Assembly: GCF_012933445.1 (NCBI RefSeq)
Contig: NZ_JABBNC010000004.1
Coordinates: forward strand, 186,001 to 250,000
DNA length: 64,000 nt
Direction: 5' to 3'
Source of the DNA: Actinoplanes sp. TBRC 11911
Lineage (GTDB): Bacteria > Actinomycetota > Actinomycetes > Mycobacteriales > Micromonosporaceae
Below are positions 47,930 through 55,963 of this stretch, one piece after another. The notes below the pieces were generated by a model. The model worked only from the letters and a program-made list of their open reading frames with translations, made no database searches and was not told the DNA's origin. The position numbers were made by a program, and so were the translations under genes. The stretch's first letter is position 1; the number at the start of each line of letters is the position of its first letter.

Positions 47930-47942
47930 GGGAGCGCTTCCG
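47930..47942. promoter_or_regulatory. Upstream LacI-type operator half of the sugar operon
   Basis: GGGAGCGCTTCCG resembles the GGAAGCG half-sites of the operators at 47823-47850. It lies about 80-90 bases upstream of the expected transcription start and 6 bases from the sirtuin stop. It may be an auxiliary looping site. Confidence 0.45.
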
Positions 47943-47947
47943 TTTAG

Positions 47948-48808
47948 TTAAATGCGGACTTCTCGGGACGAAATCAGCGACACGGTCTCGACCAGGTTGG
48001 GCAGAACGATGCCCAAGGGGGCATCGATGACCAGTCCCGCGTACGGTTCGCCGCGCGTGACGCCGCGATTGACGATGGCGACCCGGATGCCGTCCTTGAC
48101 CGCGCGCAGCACGAATCGGCGCCCGGACATGACGGTCAGCGACGAGCCGAGAACCAGCAACGTACGGGCGGCGGCGACGGTCTCGAAGCTCTTGGCAACG
48201 CGCGGCGGCGGGACCGACTCTCCGAAGTAGACGACGTCCGGCTTGAGCATGCCGCCGCACGCCGGGCAGTCGGCGTACACGAAGCCGTCGAGCTCCTCGT
48301 CGGCTAACTCGGCGTCGCCGTCCGGGTTGATCCGCTGGGCGACCCCGGCGAACTCCGGGTTCAGCTGCTCCAGTCTGGTGGCCACCTGCTGCCGCGGGGT
48401 CCGGGTCTGGCAGTCCAGGCAGGCGATCCAGGCCAGGTTGCCGTGCAGCTCGATCACGCCGTGCGCGCCGGCCGCCTGGTGCAGACCGTCGACGTTCTGC
48501 GTGATGATGCCGTCCACCAGGCCCAGCTGCTGCAGGTGGGCGACCGCGCGGTGCCCGTCGTTCGGCTTCGCGTCGCCGATGTTGCGCCAGCCCAGGTGGC
48601 TGCGCGCCCAGTAGCGGCGGCGGGCGATCGGGTCGCGGGTGAAGCTCTGGTAGGTCATCGGGGTGCCGCTGCGGGCCGAGCCGGACGGGCCCCGATAGTC
48701 TGGGATGCCGGAGTCCGTCGAGAGCCCGGCGCCGCTGAGCACCACCACGCCGCCCTCGGCCACCCACCCGCCGAGCTCGGCCACCTGATCAACCACCTGT
48801 AGGTCCAC
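47948..48808 (-). CDS. Sir2-family NAD-dependent protein deacylase
   Basis: A 286-residue sirtuin. NAD-binding residues lie in GAGLSTDSGIPDYRG (26-40) and QNVDGLH; the catalytic His is in ELHGN. A four-Cys zinc site is CLDC and CPAC. GSSLTVMSGRRFV is the second NAD segment. It removes acyl groups from lysines, typically acetyl-CoA synthetase in actinobacteria. The start is GTG at 48808 (VDLQVVDQVAEL), in frame with the conserved region; longer frames upstream have no support. It is upstream of, and in the same direction as, the sugar operon, but a separate promoter lies between. Confidence 0.9.
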   Translation of the reverse strand: MDLQVVDQVAELGGWVAEGGVVVLSGAGLSTDSGIPDYRGPSGSARSGTPMTYQSFTRDPIARRRYWARSHLGWRNIGDAKPNDGHRAVAHLQQLGLVDGIITQNVDGLHQAAGAHGVIELHGNLAWIACLDCQTRTPRQQVATRLEQLNPEFAGVAQRINPDGDAELADEELDGFVYADCPACGGMLKPDVVYFGESVPPPRVAKSFETVAAARTLLVLGSSLTVMSGRRFVLRAVKDGIRVAIVNRGVTRGEPYAGLVIDAPLGIVLPNLVETVSLISSREVRI

Positions 48809-48946
48809 GCCACCATGTTCCCTCGCGCCCCGCGAAGCCGGTACGGCGCGCTTTCCCGGTGTGGGGTTTTCGGCAGGGCGGTGGTGTGCTCGTCGCGACG
48901 TTCGGGGCTCGTGCACGTTGCTGCCCGAAACGGTAGTTTGTTCCTC

Positions 48947-49300
48947 GTGGCTGAATTGGCGCGCGTGCTTCCCCGGTATTGGGACGGCCGCCGCCTGCTG
49001 CGTTTCCTCGCCGGGTTGGCGATGGTGGCGCTGGCCTTGACGGCGCCCGCGTTCAGCGAGCCGGTGTCGGCCGGCCCCGCTGTGCCGGTCTCGATCGCGC
49101 GGCCGGCCGCCGCCGCGGCGCCTGTCGTGGACGCCGCGTCGTCCCACTCCGCGGTGCCGGTCGCCTCGATGGTGGACCGCTCCTTCGGGGAATTGCCGCT
49201 GCCGGCCCTGCCGTCCACGCTGGTCGTGGCGGTTGCGGTGGGGATCCTCGCCGGGGTCGCGTCGCGGGTCCGGGCTCCGCGGGCGCCTCCGGCCATCTGA
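48947..49300 (+). CDS. Hypothetical exported or membrane protein
   Basis: A 117-residue protein with no family that I recognise. It starts VAELARVLPRYWDGRRLLRF, followed by a hydrophobic segment (about 21-36, LAGLAMVALALTAPAF), an Ala/Val/Pro-rich middle and a second hydrophobic stretch (LVVAVAVGILAGVASRV) near a basic C-terminus. This suggests two membrane segments with a short external loop. The GTG at 48947 is a guess; no strong ribosome site is seen and the ORF extends upstream. Confidence 0.5.
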   Translation: MAELARVLPRYWDGRRLLRFLAGLAMVALALTAPAFSEPVSAGPAVPVSIARPAAAAAPVVDAASSHSAVPVASMVDRSFGELPLPALPSTLVVAVAVGILAGVASRVRAPRAPPAI

Positions 49301-49390
49301 CCTCTCGCCGCATCTGGGCGGAAGGCTCGGCCTTTCGTCGTGGTCTCAGCGCAACCCGTTACGAAGATCGCGTCGCCCGTGAGGTGTCCC

Positions 49391-50188
49391 GTGGATTTCG
49401 TCCTGCACAGCTTTTTCGTCTCTCTCCCGCTCGCCGTCGTCGTCTGGCTGATCATGGTGGTGGTGCTGGCCGGCCTGGCCGCCCTCCTCGTCCTCCCGAG
49501 CCGGCTGACCAGCCGGGCCCGGGACCGGGCCGCCGCCGACGGCGCCCCGACCGCCGAACTGACCATGAGCCCGGGCGGCACCTTCACGCCCCGCCTGGTC
49601 GAGTCCGCGCCCAGCCCGGCCGAGGATCTTCAGTACGCCGGCGAGATCTCCGTGGCGGCACGCCGGGCCGCCGCCACCGCGGAACGCCACCGCGGCGAGT
49701 GGATCGCCGCGCAGGAGGAGCTCGAGGCCGCCTGGACGGCCTTCGACGCGGCCGACCGGGCCGCCCGCGCCACCCTCAAGGCCGGCGCGTTTCCGCTGAT
49801 GAGCCGCCGTCGCAAGCCCGGCGAGAACGTCGACCGCGAGCGTTACCTGCATCACGCCGCCAGCGAGGCCTGCCGGCACCGGGAGATCTCCATCAAGCAA
49901 CTGAACGACATCTTCGCGCACCGCGGCTGGAACCCCCGGCTGCACCCGGTGTTCCAGGAGGGGGCGCTGCGCAACGCCGTCCGCGACCACCGCCTCGCCG
50001 GTTACCGGCAGGCCCTGGCGACCGAGCGAAAGGCTTGGCAGACCGCCGAACTGTCCGCCCAGGCGGTGCGCAGCCTGCGCCTGGAGGTGGCCGCCGCGAT
50101 CGCGCACAGCGGCACCCGGCAACCGGCTCCCGGTGAACAATGGTGGGCGGAGCAATGGACCACCGCCGATCTTCCGGCGGCCGCATAG
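49391..50188 (+). CDS. Hypothetical membrane-anchored protein
   Basis: A 265-residue protein. One N-terminal transmembrane segment (VVVWLIMVVVLAGLAALLVL, about 16-35) is followed by a cytoplasmic, charged, Ala-rich helical domain with likely coiled coil (ARRAAATAERHRGEWIAAQE) and a Trp-rich end (EQWWAEQWTTAD). No family is recognised. GTG at 49391 has GAGG upstream. It lies 90 bases after the previous gene in the same direction and 116 bases before the App1-like gene, so these may form a loose envelope-related group. Confidence 0.6.
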   Translation: MDFVLHSFFVSLPLAVVVWLIMVVVLAGLAALLVLPSRLTSRARDRAAADGAPTAELTMSPGGTFTPRLVESAPSPAEDLQYAGEISVAARRAAATAERHRGEWIAAQEELEAAWTAFDAADRAARATLKAGAFPLMSRRRKPGENVDRERYLHHAASEACRHREISIKQLNDIFAHRGWNPRLHPVFQEGALRNAVRDHRLAGYRQALATERKAWQTAELSAQAVRSLRLEVAAAIAHSGTRQPAPGEQWWAEQWTTADLPAAA

Positions 50189-50304
50189 ACATCCCCTGTG
50201 GAGGGTATTGCCGGATGGCCGGTTCGCCCGCGACTGTCAGCACAGGCAGGTACCGTAACCGGGCAGGATGACCCCGCGTGCGGAGAAACGGGCAGGAGGA
50301 CGGC

Positions 50305-51348
50305 TTGTCGTCAACACCGGTGGGTGACCAGCCGAACGCGGTCCGGTTGCACCGGGCCGCGCGGCTGGAGGACGCCCTCCACGAGGTTCTGGTGCGACGG
50401 CTGCGCAATCGGGGGTGGGAGCCCGTCATCACCGCGTACACGGGGTATGGCGCGCCCGGCTGGGCCCGGGTCATGGCCCGGGTGGTGCTGACCCGCCCGG
50501 CGCAGGCCCGCAAGCGCCTGGAAAAGGTCCGCGGCTGGCGCAGTTTCACCACGTCACCGGTCACCGACACGGTGGTGCGGATCCAGATCGGCGAGAGCGT
50601 CACCGAGACCCGCACGGACCGTAGTGGTTACGTGGACTGCCGGGTCAAGGGCGATCTCGAGCCCGGCTGGGGCACGGTACGGCTGTCCACCGACGGCGCC
50701 GCCTCGGTGGACGCGCCGGTGCGGGTGGTCGACCCGGAATGCCGGTTCGGCGTCATCTCCGACATCGACGACACGGTCATGGTCACCGCGCTGCCCCGGC
50801 CGCTGCTGGCCGCGTGGAACACTTTTGTGCTCGATGAGCACGCCCGCATGGCGGTGCCCGGCATGGCAGTGCTCTACGAGCGGCTGACCACGGCGAACGC
50901 CGGCGCCCCGGTGTTCTACCTGTCGACCGGCGCGTGGAACGTGGCGCCCGCGCTCACCCGGTTCCTCTCCCGCCACCTGTACCCGGCCGGGCCGCTGCTG
51001 CTCACCGACTGGGGGCCGACGCCGGACCGCTGGTTCCGCAGCGGCCAGGAGCACAAACGCACCACGCTGCGGCGCCTGTCCACCGAGTTCCCGCAGGTCC
51101 GATGGCTGCTCATCGGCGATGACGGCCAGCACGACCAGGAGATCTACTCCGAGTTCGCGCAGGCCCACCCGGAGAACGTGGCGGCCGTCGCGATCCGGCG
51201 GCTGTCGCCGACGCAGGCCGTGCTGGCCGGTGCCGTCCCGGGGCCGTCCGGCTCACCGGAAGCGGTCGGCTCGGGTGGCAAGACGTGGTTCTCCGCCCCG
51301 GACGGCGCCGGCCTCTGGTCGTTACTCCGAGACGCCGATGTCGTCTGA
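50305..51348 (+). CDS. App1-type (DUF2183) phosphatase
   Basis: A 347-residue HAD-superfamily-like protein of the DUF2183/App1 family, named for yeast phosphatidate phosphatase App1. The catalytic motif DxDxT is D153-I-D155-D-T157 in FGVISDIDDTVM. Motif II-like FYLSTGAWN and motif III-IV-like LLIGDDGQHDQEIY follow. A beta-sandwich region with VRIQIGESV precedes it. It may dephosphorylate phosphatidic acid or a related lipid; this is family inference. TTG at 50305 is chosen because AGGAGG lies 5 bases upstream. Its end overlaps the small convergent gene by 27 bases. Confidence 0.85.
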   Translation: MSSTPVGDQPNAVRLHRAARLEDALHEVLVRRLRNRGWEPVITAYTGYGAPGWARVMARVVLTRPAQARKRLEKVRGWRSFTTSPVTDTVVRIQIGESVTETRTDRSGYVDCRVKGDLEPGWGTVRLSTDGAASVDAPVRVVDPECRFGVISDIDDTVMVTALPRPLLAAWNTFVLDEHARMAVPGMAVLYERLTTANAGAPVFYLSTGAWNVAPALTRFLSRHLYPAGPLLLTDWGPTPDRWFRSGQEHKRTTLRRLSTEFPQVRWLLIGDDGQHDQEIYSEFAQAHPENVAAVAIRRLSPTQAVLAGAVPGPSGSPEAVGSGGKTWFSAPDGAGLWSLLRDADVV

Positions 51349-51510
51349 CGCGGGATATTCCACGGTCTCCGCCACTCGCTGGTGCAGGCGCTCGCGCACC
51401 TGCTCGGGTGTGTACGCCCGGCGGCGGCGTTCGGCCCGCGCCATGACGGCCCCGGTGGCCGCGACGCCCGCCAAACCCGCCAATCCCACTACTTTCCACC
51501 AACGCATCAC
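51322..51510 (-). CDS. Small membrane protein
   Basis: A 62-residue protein: MRWWK, one transmembrane segment (VVGLAGLAGVAATGAVMA, about 7-24), then a basic stretch ERRRRAYTPEQVRERLHQRV. The ATG at 51507 is an alternative start one codon later. No family name is known to me; YTPEQVRERLHQR looks conserved-protein-like rather than random. It overlaps the App1 gene tail to tail by 27 bases and diverges from the gene at 51525. Confidence 0.6.
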   Translation of the reverse strand: MMRWWKVVGLAGLAGVAATGAVMARAERRRRAYTPEQVRERLHQRVAETVEYPASDDIGVSE

Positions 51511-51524
51511 CCGAGGATAGACAC

Positions 51525-52175
51525 GTGGACGCCGCCATAAGCCTGGACGAGGCTATCGACCTGACGCGCACGGGCGACATTTGGATCTTCCGGGGACGAT
51601 CCGGGCCAGACCGGGCGATCCAGGCGCTGACCAACAGCCCGGTGAACCATGTGGGCATGTCCGTGGTGGTCGAGGACATGCCACCGCTGATGTGGCACGC
51701 CGAGCTGGGCAAGTCGCTGCCGGACATGTGGTCGGGCACCTTCCAGCGCGGGGTCCAGCTGCACGACCTGCGCGACGCGGTGCACGTCTGGGCCCACCGG
51801 TACGGCCAGCGCGGCTGGTTACGCCAGCTCGAGCCCTCGGTGTCGCGCCCGATGGAGGACCTGGCGCTCAAGACCGTGGCCCGCCTCGACGGCACCCCGT
51901 TCCCGTCGTCGGCGCAGCTGGCCTGGCGCTGGGTGCGCGGCCGGGTGCCACACGTCGCGCCCGGCCGGCGCGACGGGGAGCTCGCGTCCTCGGTGCTGGA
52001 GACGGCGTACTGCGCCGAGGTGGTCGCCGTGACGTACGAGGCGATGGGCTTGCTGCCGCGCGGGCGTCAGCCCAATTGGTACGACCCGGGCCGATTCTGG
52101 AGCGGGGACTCGCTGAAGCTGTGCGACGGGTTCACCCTCTCGGACGAGATCGCGGTGGACATTCCCGCTGGCTAG
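51525..52175 (+). CDS. YiiX-like permuted NlpC/P60 papain-fold protein
   Basis: A 216-residue protein with the circularly permuted papain-like (YiiX/YebB, LRAT-related) order of catalytic residues: GDIWIFRGRSGPDRAIQALT, then His42 in NHVGMSV, MWHAELGK, and Cys163 in TAYCAEVVAVTYEAMG. Such proteins cleave or transfer acyl or amide groups on lipids or peptides. No signal peptide is present. It follows an App1-type lipid phosphatase, which may suggest a lipid-related setting; that is speculation. GTG start; 15 bases to the next regulator gene. Confidence 0.75.
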   Translation: MDAAISLDEAIDLTRTGDIWIFRGRSGPDRAIQALTNSPVNHVGMSVVVEDMPPLMWHAELGKSLPDMWSGTFQRGVQLHDLRDAVHVWAHRYGQRGWLRQLEPSVSRPMEDLALKTVARLDGTPFPSSAQLAWRWVRGRVPHVAPGRRDGELASSVLETAYCAEVVAVTYEAMGLLPRGRQPNWYDPGRFWSGDSLKLCDGFTLSDEIAVDIPAG

Positions 52176-52190
52176 GGTCATGTTGTCAGG

Positions 52191-54830
52191 ATGGGGCTGA
52201 TCGGGCGGGTCGCCGAGGTGGTCGCGCTCGACCGCCTGCGAGCCGGTGCGCTGCGCGGCGCCGGCGGGGCCGCGCTGCTGGTCGGCGACGCCGGCATCGG
52301 CAAGAGCGCGCTGGCCGGCGAGGCGGTCACCCGGTTTCGCGCGGCGGACGCGACCGTCCTGATCGGACGCTGCGACCCGGACGAGGGCGCCCCCGCGTTC
52401 TGGCCGTGGCTGCGCCTGTTCGAGTCCGGCGTGGACGGTCTGTCGCCGTCGCTGCTGGAGCTCGCCGACGAGGGCGAATCCGCGGCGGTGGCACGATTCC
52501 GGGCGATCCGCTCCACGATCGGGGCGCTGCGCGCGGCCGGCCCGCTCGTGCTGGTGCTGGAGGATCTGCACTGGGCCGACGCGGCTTCGCTGGCGCTGCT
52601 CGGCGCGCTGTGCCGCGAGATCGGCTCGACGAGTCTGACGCTGATCGGCACCAGCCGGCCCGTTCCGCAGCCCGACCTGCCCGAGGCCGAGATCCTGGAG
52701 CTGGGGCCGTGGGACGTGCGCGCGGTCGGCGCGTACCTGACCGGGCTCGGCGAGGCTGAGGTGCATCCGACGTGGCCCGCCGTGGTGCACCGGCTCGGCG
52801 GCGGGAGCCCGCTCTACACGCGCGAGCTGGCCCGGCTGCTGCTGCGCGAGGACCGGCTCGCTCGCCCGGCCGGATCCATCGGGCTGCCCGAGGGACTGCG
52901 CCGGCTCGTGCTACGCCGGACCGTGCCGCTCACGCCGGCCTGCCGCGAGATGCTCGGCGTGGCGGCGGCGTTCGGTGCCGAGATCGACGTGCCGGCGCTC
53001 CGGCGGATCGTGCCGGGCGACGCGGTGGCCGAGGCGGTCGAGGCCGGGATCCTGGTCGAGGATCCGTCGGCGCCGGCCCGCGTCCGGTTCGGGCACGAGC
53101 TGGTGCGGCAGGCGTTGTACGACTCGATGAACCGGGACGAGCGGATCCGGGCGCACGCGGCGATCGCCGCGCACGGCGGGGGATCACCGGCCGAGATCGC
53201 CCGGCATCGGGTGCGGGCCGCGGTGGACGAGGAGTCGCGGCGGGCGGCGGTCGAGGCGTGCGTCTCCGCGGCCGCGGCGGCGACCCGGGCGCTCGATCAC
53301 GAGGAGGCGGTGCGCTGGCTCGGCCGGGCGCTGGAGAACCGGCCGCGGGACGCGGATGTGGTGCGGCTGGAGCGCGCCAAGGCGGCGTACCGGGGAGGGC
53401 AGTTGGATCTGGCGCTGGCCGACTGCGAGGCGATCGTGGACCGGGTGGGTGCGCCCGCGGCCCTGGTGATCACGGGATTCGGCGGACCGCTCGCGCCCGC
53501 GCTGCTGCGGCTTTGCGATCGCGCGCTCGCGCTGGAACCGGGCGACGCCGAGCGGGCTCAGGTGCTCGCGCAGACCGCGTTCCTGATGACCGAGGCCGAG
53601 GACCCGGCGGCAGCGCGGCGGATCAGCGAGGAGGCGATGGCGCTGGCCGAGAAGTCCGGGCATCCGGGCGCGCTGGTCTCCGCCATTCACGCCAGGCACG
53701 AGGTGATCGATCCGGTCAGCGACGTCGACGAGGTGCTGGAGCTGGCCCGGCGCGGTGCCGCGCTGGCCGGGCCGGCCGGTCGGCCGGACGCCGAGCTGTG
53801 GAGCCGGGTGTGGCGGGTGGACGCTCATCTGATGCGCGGCGACCGGGCGGCGATGGATGCCGAGACCGCGAAACTGGACGCGCTCGCCGCCCGGCTGAGC
53901 TGGCCGGTGGCCCGCTGGCATCTGCTGCGCGCGCGGGGCGCGGGGCTGCTGCTCAGCGGCCGGTTCGCCGAGGCCGAGGCCACGTCGGCGGAGGCCGCGG
54001 AGGTGGCCATGCGCGGCCACGACGAGTCCGCGTCGTACCTGCACCGGGCCTTCCTGGGCGGCCTGGCCCGGCTCACCGGGGGCCGGGGTCACTGGCCGGC
54101 CGATCTCGGGGCCGATCTGTCGCTGGCCGCCTCGGCGCCGGTGGGGGCCGCGCACATCGCCCGGGTAGCGATGGAGATGAACGACCGCGAGGCGGTCGAT
54201 CAGACGCTGGCGCTGTTACGGACGGCGCTGCCGGTGCTCCCGATTGACCTGCGCCGTCCGTTCATCGTGATGACAGCGGGTGAGGTGGCGATCTGGGCCG
54301 GTGACCGATCGTTGGCCGCGGACGCCTACGCGTTGTTACTGCGGTACGCGGGTTTCTATCTGAACTCGCAGACGGCCTGCTTCGGCGCCGCCGATCGCAC
54401 TCTCGGCGAGATCGCTTTCGGGTTGGGCAAGACTCAGGCCGCGGACGGCCATTTCGCCGCCGCGGTGGCCATGGAGGAGGCGGCGGGTTGCGCTCCGTTC
54501 CTCGCTCTCGCCCGTCTCGCGTACGCCCGTTTCCTGCGCCCCACCGACCCGCGCCGTTGCCGGGAGCTGGCCGCCGCGGCCGGGGTCACCGCGCGCCGGC
54601 TCGGCATGCCGGTCGTCGCCGCGGCGGCCGGCGAGCTGAGCCGGGACCCGCTGACTGCCCGGGAGCGCGAGATCGCCGCCCTGGTCGCGGACGGACTCGC
54701 CAACCGGGCCATCGCCGAACGGCTCTACCTGTCCGAGCGGACGGTCGAGACACACGTGCGGCACATCCTCGCGAAGCTGGGGCTCAGCGGCCGCGCCGAC
54801 CTACGTGGTGCTTCTCAGTACCGGCACTGA
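52191..54830 (+). CDS. LAL-type LuxR regulator with AAA ATPase
   Basis: An 879-residue regulator. N-terminal Walker A is GDAGIGKS (32-39), Walker B LVLVLEDLHWAD, and a TPR-like middle carries TAFLMTEAEDPAAARRISEE. The C-terminal LuxR HTH is LTAREREIAALVADGLANRA and LSERTVETHVRHILAKLGL. The LuxR signature is complete. It starts 15 bases after the papain-fold gene and may be cotranscribed with it; the Shine-Dalgarno (TCAGG) is weak. Its targets are unknown. It is only distantly like the LAL protein at 25143. Confidence 0.9.
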   Translation: MGLIGRVAEVVALDRLRAGALRGAGGAALLVGDAGIGKSALAGEAVTRFRAADATVLIGRCDPDEGAPAFWPWLRLFESGVDGLSPSLLELADEGESAAVARFRAIRSTIGALRAAGPLVLVLEDLHWADAASLALLGALCREIGSTSLTLIGTSRPVPQPDLPEAEILELGPWDVRAVGAYLTGLGEAEVHPTWPAVVHRLGGGSPLYTRELARLLLREDRLARPAGSIGLPEGLRRLVLRRTVPLTPACREMLGVAAAFGAEIDVPALRRIVPGDAVAEAVEAGILVEDPSAPARVRFGHELVRQALYDSMNRDERIRAHAAIAAHGGGSPAEIARHRVRAAVDEESRRAAVEACVSAAAAATRALDHEEAVRWLGRALENRPRDADVVRLERAKAAYRGGQLDLALADCEAIVDRVGAPAALVITGFGGPLAPALLRLCDRALALEPGDAERAQVLAQTAFLMTEAEDPAAARRISEEAMALAEKSGHPGALVSAIHARHEVIDPVSDVDEVLELARRGAALAGPAGRPDAELWSRVWRVDAHLMRGDRAAMDAETAKLDALAARLSWPVARWHLLRARGAGLLLSGRFAEAEATSAEAAEVAMRGHDESASYLHRAFLGGLARLTGGRGHWPADLGADLSLAASAPVGAAHIARVAMEMNDREAVDQTLALLRTALPVLPIDLRRPFIVMTAGEVAIWAGDRSLAADAYALLLRYAGFYLNSQTACFGAADRTLGEIAFGLGKTQAADGHFAAAVAMEEAAGCAPFLALARLAYARFLRPTDPRRCRELAAAAGVTARRLGMPVVAAAAGELSRDPLTAREREIAALVADGLANRAIAERLYLSERTVETHVRHILAKLGLSGRADLRGASQYRH

Positions 54831-54865
54831 CGTCGCGCGGCCCGCCGCCGCCGAGAGTCGAAGCC

Positions 54866-55369
54866 ATGACAACGAACCTGAGCACCCAGATCCGGCCCGG
54901 CACCTACACCATCGACCCGGACCGCTCCACCTGCCGCCTGATCGCCACGCACGTCTTCGGCCTCAAGCCGGTCGACGCGACGATGACCGTGCACCAGGGC
55001 ACGATCACGGTGGCCGACGACCCGGCCCGGTCCACCGCCTCGGCGGAGATCGCGACCGCCAGCTTCCGCAGCGACGACGCCAAACGCAACCGCGACATCC
55101 GGGGCAAGCGTTTCCTGGACGCCGTACGCTTCCCGGTGATCGCGTTCCGCAGCACCGGCTTCGATGACGGGCGGCTGACCGGCGTGCTCAACGTGCGCGG
55201 CCAGGACAGCCCGGTGACGCTGGAGCTCGGCACGGCCGAACCGACCGGCGACGGCTGCCGCTTCACCGCGACGTGCACGGTGGACCGGGTGGCCGCGGGC
55301 GTGAAGACCGGCCGGGCGATCGTCGGCCGCACCGTCCACATCAGTCTCGACCTGTACTGCGCTGGTTAA
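54866..55369 (+). CDS. YceI family lipid-binding protein
   Basis: A 167-residue lipocalin-like protein of the YceI family. It has the core TYTIDPDRSTCRLIATHVFG, then MTVHQGTITVADDPARSTAS, DIRGKRFLDAVRFPVIAFRS and GVLNVRGQDSPVTLEL. YceI proteins bind polyisoprenoid or amide lipids in a beta-barrel. There is no signal peptide, as in many actinobacterial members. The ATG at 54866 follows the LuxR gene by 35 bases. Confidence 0.9.
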   Translation: MTTNLSTQIRPGTYTIDPDRSTCRLIATHVFGLKPVDATMTVHQGTITVADDPARSTASAEIATASFRSDDAKRNRDIRGKRFLDAVRFPVIAFRSTGFDDGRLTGVLNVRGQDSPVTLELGTAEPTGDGCRFTATCTVDRVAAGVKTGRAIVGRTVHISLDLYCAG

Positions 55370-55425
55370 CTCGACAGCGGGGCCTCGTGGCAGGACGATC
55401 ATGCGGGACGGATCGGAGGCCATGA

Positions 55426-55935
55426 GTGCGGGACGACGTGCGGATCGTGGAGGCGGCCGAGGACGATGTACGCCGGTTCGTGTCCGACCAATACCATCGG
55501 CGACATCTTCTGGTGCATCTCGGCGAACGGCGCGGAATCCTGCTCTTCGCCTTCCGGGGCGCGGTTTTCCTCGGCCACCTGTTCCTGCGGCTGGCCCCGG
55601 CCGAGGAACAGGAACTGCGGTCCGGACTGCCCGGGGTTCCGCTCCTGCAGCACCTGCGGGTGATGGACGAGCATCAACGGGCCGGCGTGGGGCGGCGGTT
55701 GATCGGCGCGGCCGAGCGGCGGCTTCGCGCGATGGGTCACCGCCGGGTGGCGCTGGGCGTGCATCCGGCGAACGACGATGCCATCCGGTTGTACCGGCGG
55801 CTGTCCTTCACGGAGTGGCGCGAGCAGACTCTCATGACGTTTCGTGAGGACGTCGGCGACGACGGGCGGGTGGTCCGGGAAGAGGAGCCGTTCCTGGTGT
55901 TCGTGAAGCGGCTGGATCGGCCGCCGCCCGGATAG
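55426..55935 (+). CDS. GNAT family N-acetyltransferase
   Basis: A 169-residue acetyltransferase. The acetyl-CoA loop is RVMDEHQRAGVGRRLIGAAE (R/QxxGxG/A as QRAGVG), and ALGVHPANDDAIRLYRRLSF is the C-terminal GNAT strand-helix. The substrate is unknown. The GTG start has GGAGG 6 bases upstream. It is convergent with the helicase gene, 28 bases apart. Confidence 0.87.
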   Translation: MRDDVRIVEAAEDDVRRFVSDQYHRRHLLVHLGERRGILLFAFRGAVFLGHLFLRLAPAEEQELRSGLPGVPLLQHLRVMDEHQRAGVGRRLIGAAERRLRAMGHRRVALGVHPANDDAIRLYRRLSFTEWREQTLMTFREDVGDDGRVVREEEPFLVFVKRLDRPPPG

Positions 55936-55963
55936 CGGGCGGCGGCCGTCCGTTGTCGTGCTG

